NCBI GenBank assembly: GCA_034008185.1
Contig: CM067089.1
Span: 23,408,213-23,472,212, forward strand
Direction: 5' to 3'
DNA: 64,000 nucleotides
Origin: Gorsachius magnificus
Taxonomy: Eukaryota > Chordata > Aves > Pelecaniformes > Ardeidae
Part shown: piece after piece, positions 47,061 through 64,000 of the stretch
Position numbering within the stretch: the stretch's first letter is position 1
How the letters are laid out: each line of letters opens with the position of its first letter
Notes under the pieces: model-generated
The model's database searches: none
What the model saw: only the letters and a program-made list of their open reading frames with translations
Told to the model about the DNA's origin: nothing
Made by a program: the position numbers and the translations under genes

Positions 47061-47371
47061 AAGGGTGCTGGAGAAACTCTGGGGCATGTTCTCCTCCCTT
47101 ATTTCTCTCCCCTCTTTTTCCCTTTTCTGAAGAGAAGAATCAAGGAGAAGAGATGAGGAGAGGAAGGAGAAAGTGAAATCGTAAGATGCTGCCGGGAACT
47201 TTGATCCCTTTCCCTGCACCCCTCTCCTGACATAGATATGGAAGAGGCATCCCACTCCCTCCGGTGCGGATCGGCTAGTGCCCCGCTGCCGGGGAAAGGC
47301 AGCAGCTGAGCCCGGCAGCCGAACGAGAATGCCATGCTTGGAGAAGCTTCTGCCCACTTTGTACAGTAAGG

Positions 47372-62436
<15,065 letters not shown>

Positions 62437-64000
62437 AAATGTCTGAGCTCTAGGAACTTCAGCATATGGTCCTTTTGCCCTGCAACAGCAGAAGGCTGTG
62501 GCTTCTGGCCTGTGACTGATGGAGATTTGTTTTGTCATTGGACACTGGGAAATGACATTAACTTAGAACTGGGAGAAAACCAGATATGGCCGATTCTTTA
62601 AAGTCTTTGGTTTCACTTTAGTCCGTAATCTCTGAGCAGAGAAAGCAGGTGCACACTGGTAAGAATGCTCTGACTATCTGAGTCCTGTAATGCAATCACA
62701 CTTGTCCCTTTGCCCCAGCACACAGAAATGGTAGAAGTGGAGAGAGGCCTGCCTCTGTAAATCTATTCACATTTTTGTGTGTTTGCTAATTGAAAAAAGC
62801 GGCAAGGAGATGTGAGATGTTTGGAAGATGGTGCCAGGCTCTGGCATAATGGAAATCTTCAGATATTTTTTCATAACAGCTCTCTTCAGTTCCAGGAATC
62901 AGAAGATTTGACCTGAGCTGAGGAATAGGCCAACAGTTGGAGTTTTTTTCCTTCCCTGTTATGTCTCTAGGGGGAACCTTCTCTCTTCTGAATAGTATGT
63001 CTACTCCCATATGATCCCTTCAAAGTGTCTGTCCCTGCTAAGAGATGCTTGCTCCTCCTGCTGTAATCCTGTATCACACATTTCCAGTTGCCAGATGCTA
63101 TGGTTTTATTGCTGCTTTCTCCATATAGTCGTTCTTTTGTGTTTGTTTTTTTTCTCCCTTAAAGCAGCATCTCCTAAAATCAGTTGTTGGTGTGAGAGTA
63201 AATCTTCATTTTTAAGAGACAGTAGCTTTCTTGCCCTCGTGATTACTACAAAGAACTTAAAAATGTGACTTCAAAAGGCTGAATTGACACATTATTTTTC
63301 TTTGCATCCAAATGTAATGTTAATCTCAAACATTCAGGCATTGAGTCATGATTTAACAGCACTGTGGGGACTTTCTCTTGGTACCTGATTCACTGTAGTT
63401 ATTAGCTGCCCTTTATTTGTGATGTTAATCTTTAACATCTCTGTGTTACAGTTCTCCTGTGAAACATGGAAATAATCCTGGGGTATAGATACAGAACAAA
63501 CACAGGCAGTGAGTAATTTGCTTGAGGTGTAAAACAGCAAGTGTGCTGCAAAGCAGCTTCCCGCTTTCCCGAAGTGTGTCCTATTCTTGCAGCCTCTGGG
63601 CTATGCTTCCTCTCTTCTCTTCTCTGCACTATTTCCCTTTTCATTCCTCTCAGTGGCAGTAAACTGGCTTAACTCGAGGGTACGCAAGCAGTGCCATCAA
63701 GCTGTAGTTCTCAGCCTGAACAGAAGTGATGCTGAGAGAAAGCAGGGGTTGTTGAATACTTCCATTTCTTTCTTCCCTCTCATCCAAACAAATGAACAGA
63801 GTTTCCTCTTAGGCCTTAATCACTTTTTCAAGTTAATTTATTATTCTCAAATAGGTAGGAAAATATAAAAATAGACATAAGGGCTAAGTGCATTAACAGT
63901 TGTGCAGTGCACAGTGTGTTCTCTCTGTGTGTAGACAAGCCAGAGAGGAGGCAGGTCTGCTCAGGAGCGGAGGCTGTAAGCCTTGATGTATAACCAAGGA
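62437..64000 (+). other. 3' flank of the neurotrypsin-like gene
   Basis: Non-coding sequence after the TGA. I did not find a canonical AATAAA; variant hexamers AGTAAA lie near 63197 and 63658, and AATATA near 63862. The 3' UTR may therefore use a variant signal or run past the window. No further gene is seen. Confidence 0.5.

Noticed and set aside
46518..47357. Long ORFs on both strands in the neurotrypsin-like promoter region
   Set aside because: They are Gly/Arg/Ser/Pro-rich, overlap each other in several frames, and arise from G runs and the minisatellite.

Overview
The window looks like a gene-rich piece of a vertebrate autosome, most likely from a bird. The genes have short exons with GT-AG introns. 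CpG islands sit at the promoters. The only sizeable interspersed repeat I can recognise is a CR1 LINE ending in the ATTCTRTG-type 3' repeat typical of sauropsids. I see no Alu, no L1 and no prokaryotic features. All recognised genes lie on the + strand.

Layout. (1) 1-20.7 kb: the last 18 coding exons of SEC24C, the cargo-selecting subunit of the COPII coat, and its 3' UTR. Its N-terminal Pro/Gln-rich exons lie upstream of the window. (2) 22.0-30.3 kb: FUT11 (recently also called POFUT4), a GT10-family fucosyltransferase with three coding exons. Exon 1 lies in a very GC-rich island and shows no in-frame ATG. (3) 30.3-39.7 kb: an intergenic stretch holding a 5'-truncated CR1 LINE at about 35.16-37.06 kb, a tiny facing CR1 remnant, and two unrecognised minus-strand exon-like segments. 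(4) 39.7-43.1 kb: CHCHD1 (mitoribosomal protein mS37), three exons behind a CpG island with an NRF1-type site and a YY1-type core at the start codon. (5) 43.1-46.5 kb: nothing recognised. (6) 46.5-62.4 kb: a complete 15-exon gene for a secreted mosaic serine protease with the neurotrypsin (PRSS12) layout: signal peptide, kringle, four SRCR domains and a trypsin-like protease. The conceptual protein has 822 residues and an intact catalytic triad. (7) 62.4-64.0 kb: its 3' flank.

The SEC24C-FUT11-CHCHD1 order matches human 10q22. That human locus has no neurotrypsin gene; human PRSS12 is on 4q26, in a region carrying SEC24D, NDST3, CAMK2D, SYNPO2 and MYOZ2, the paralogues of the 10q22 genes SEC24C, NDST2, CAMK2G, SYNPO2L and MYOZ1. 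The simplest reading is that this window keeps the genome-duplication partner (ohnologue) of PRSS12 beside SEC24C, and that mammals lost it. This is the most interesting feature of the window.

The genes do not form one pathway. SEC24C and FUT11 both belong to the early secretory pathway, CHCHD1 is mitochondrial, and the neurotrypsin-like protein is a secretory cargo. The exon coordinates were read by hand from splice sites; every internal junction of the three multi-exon models keeps reading frame.
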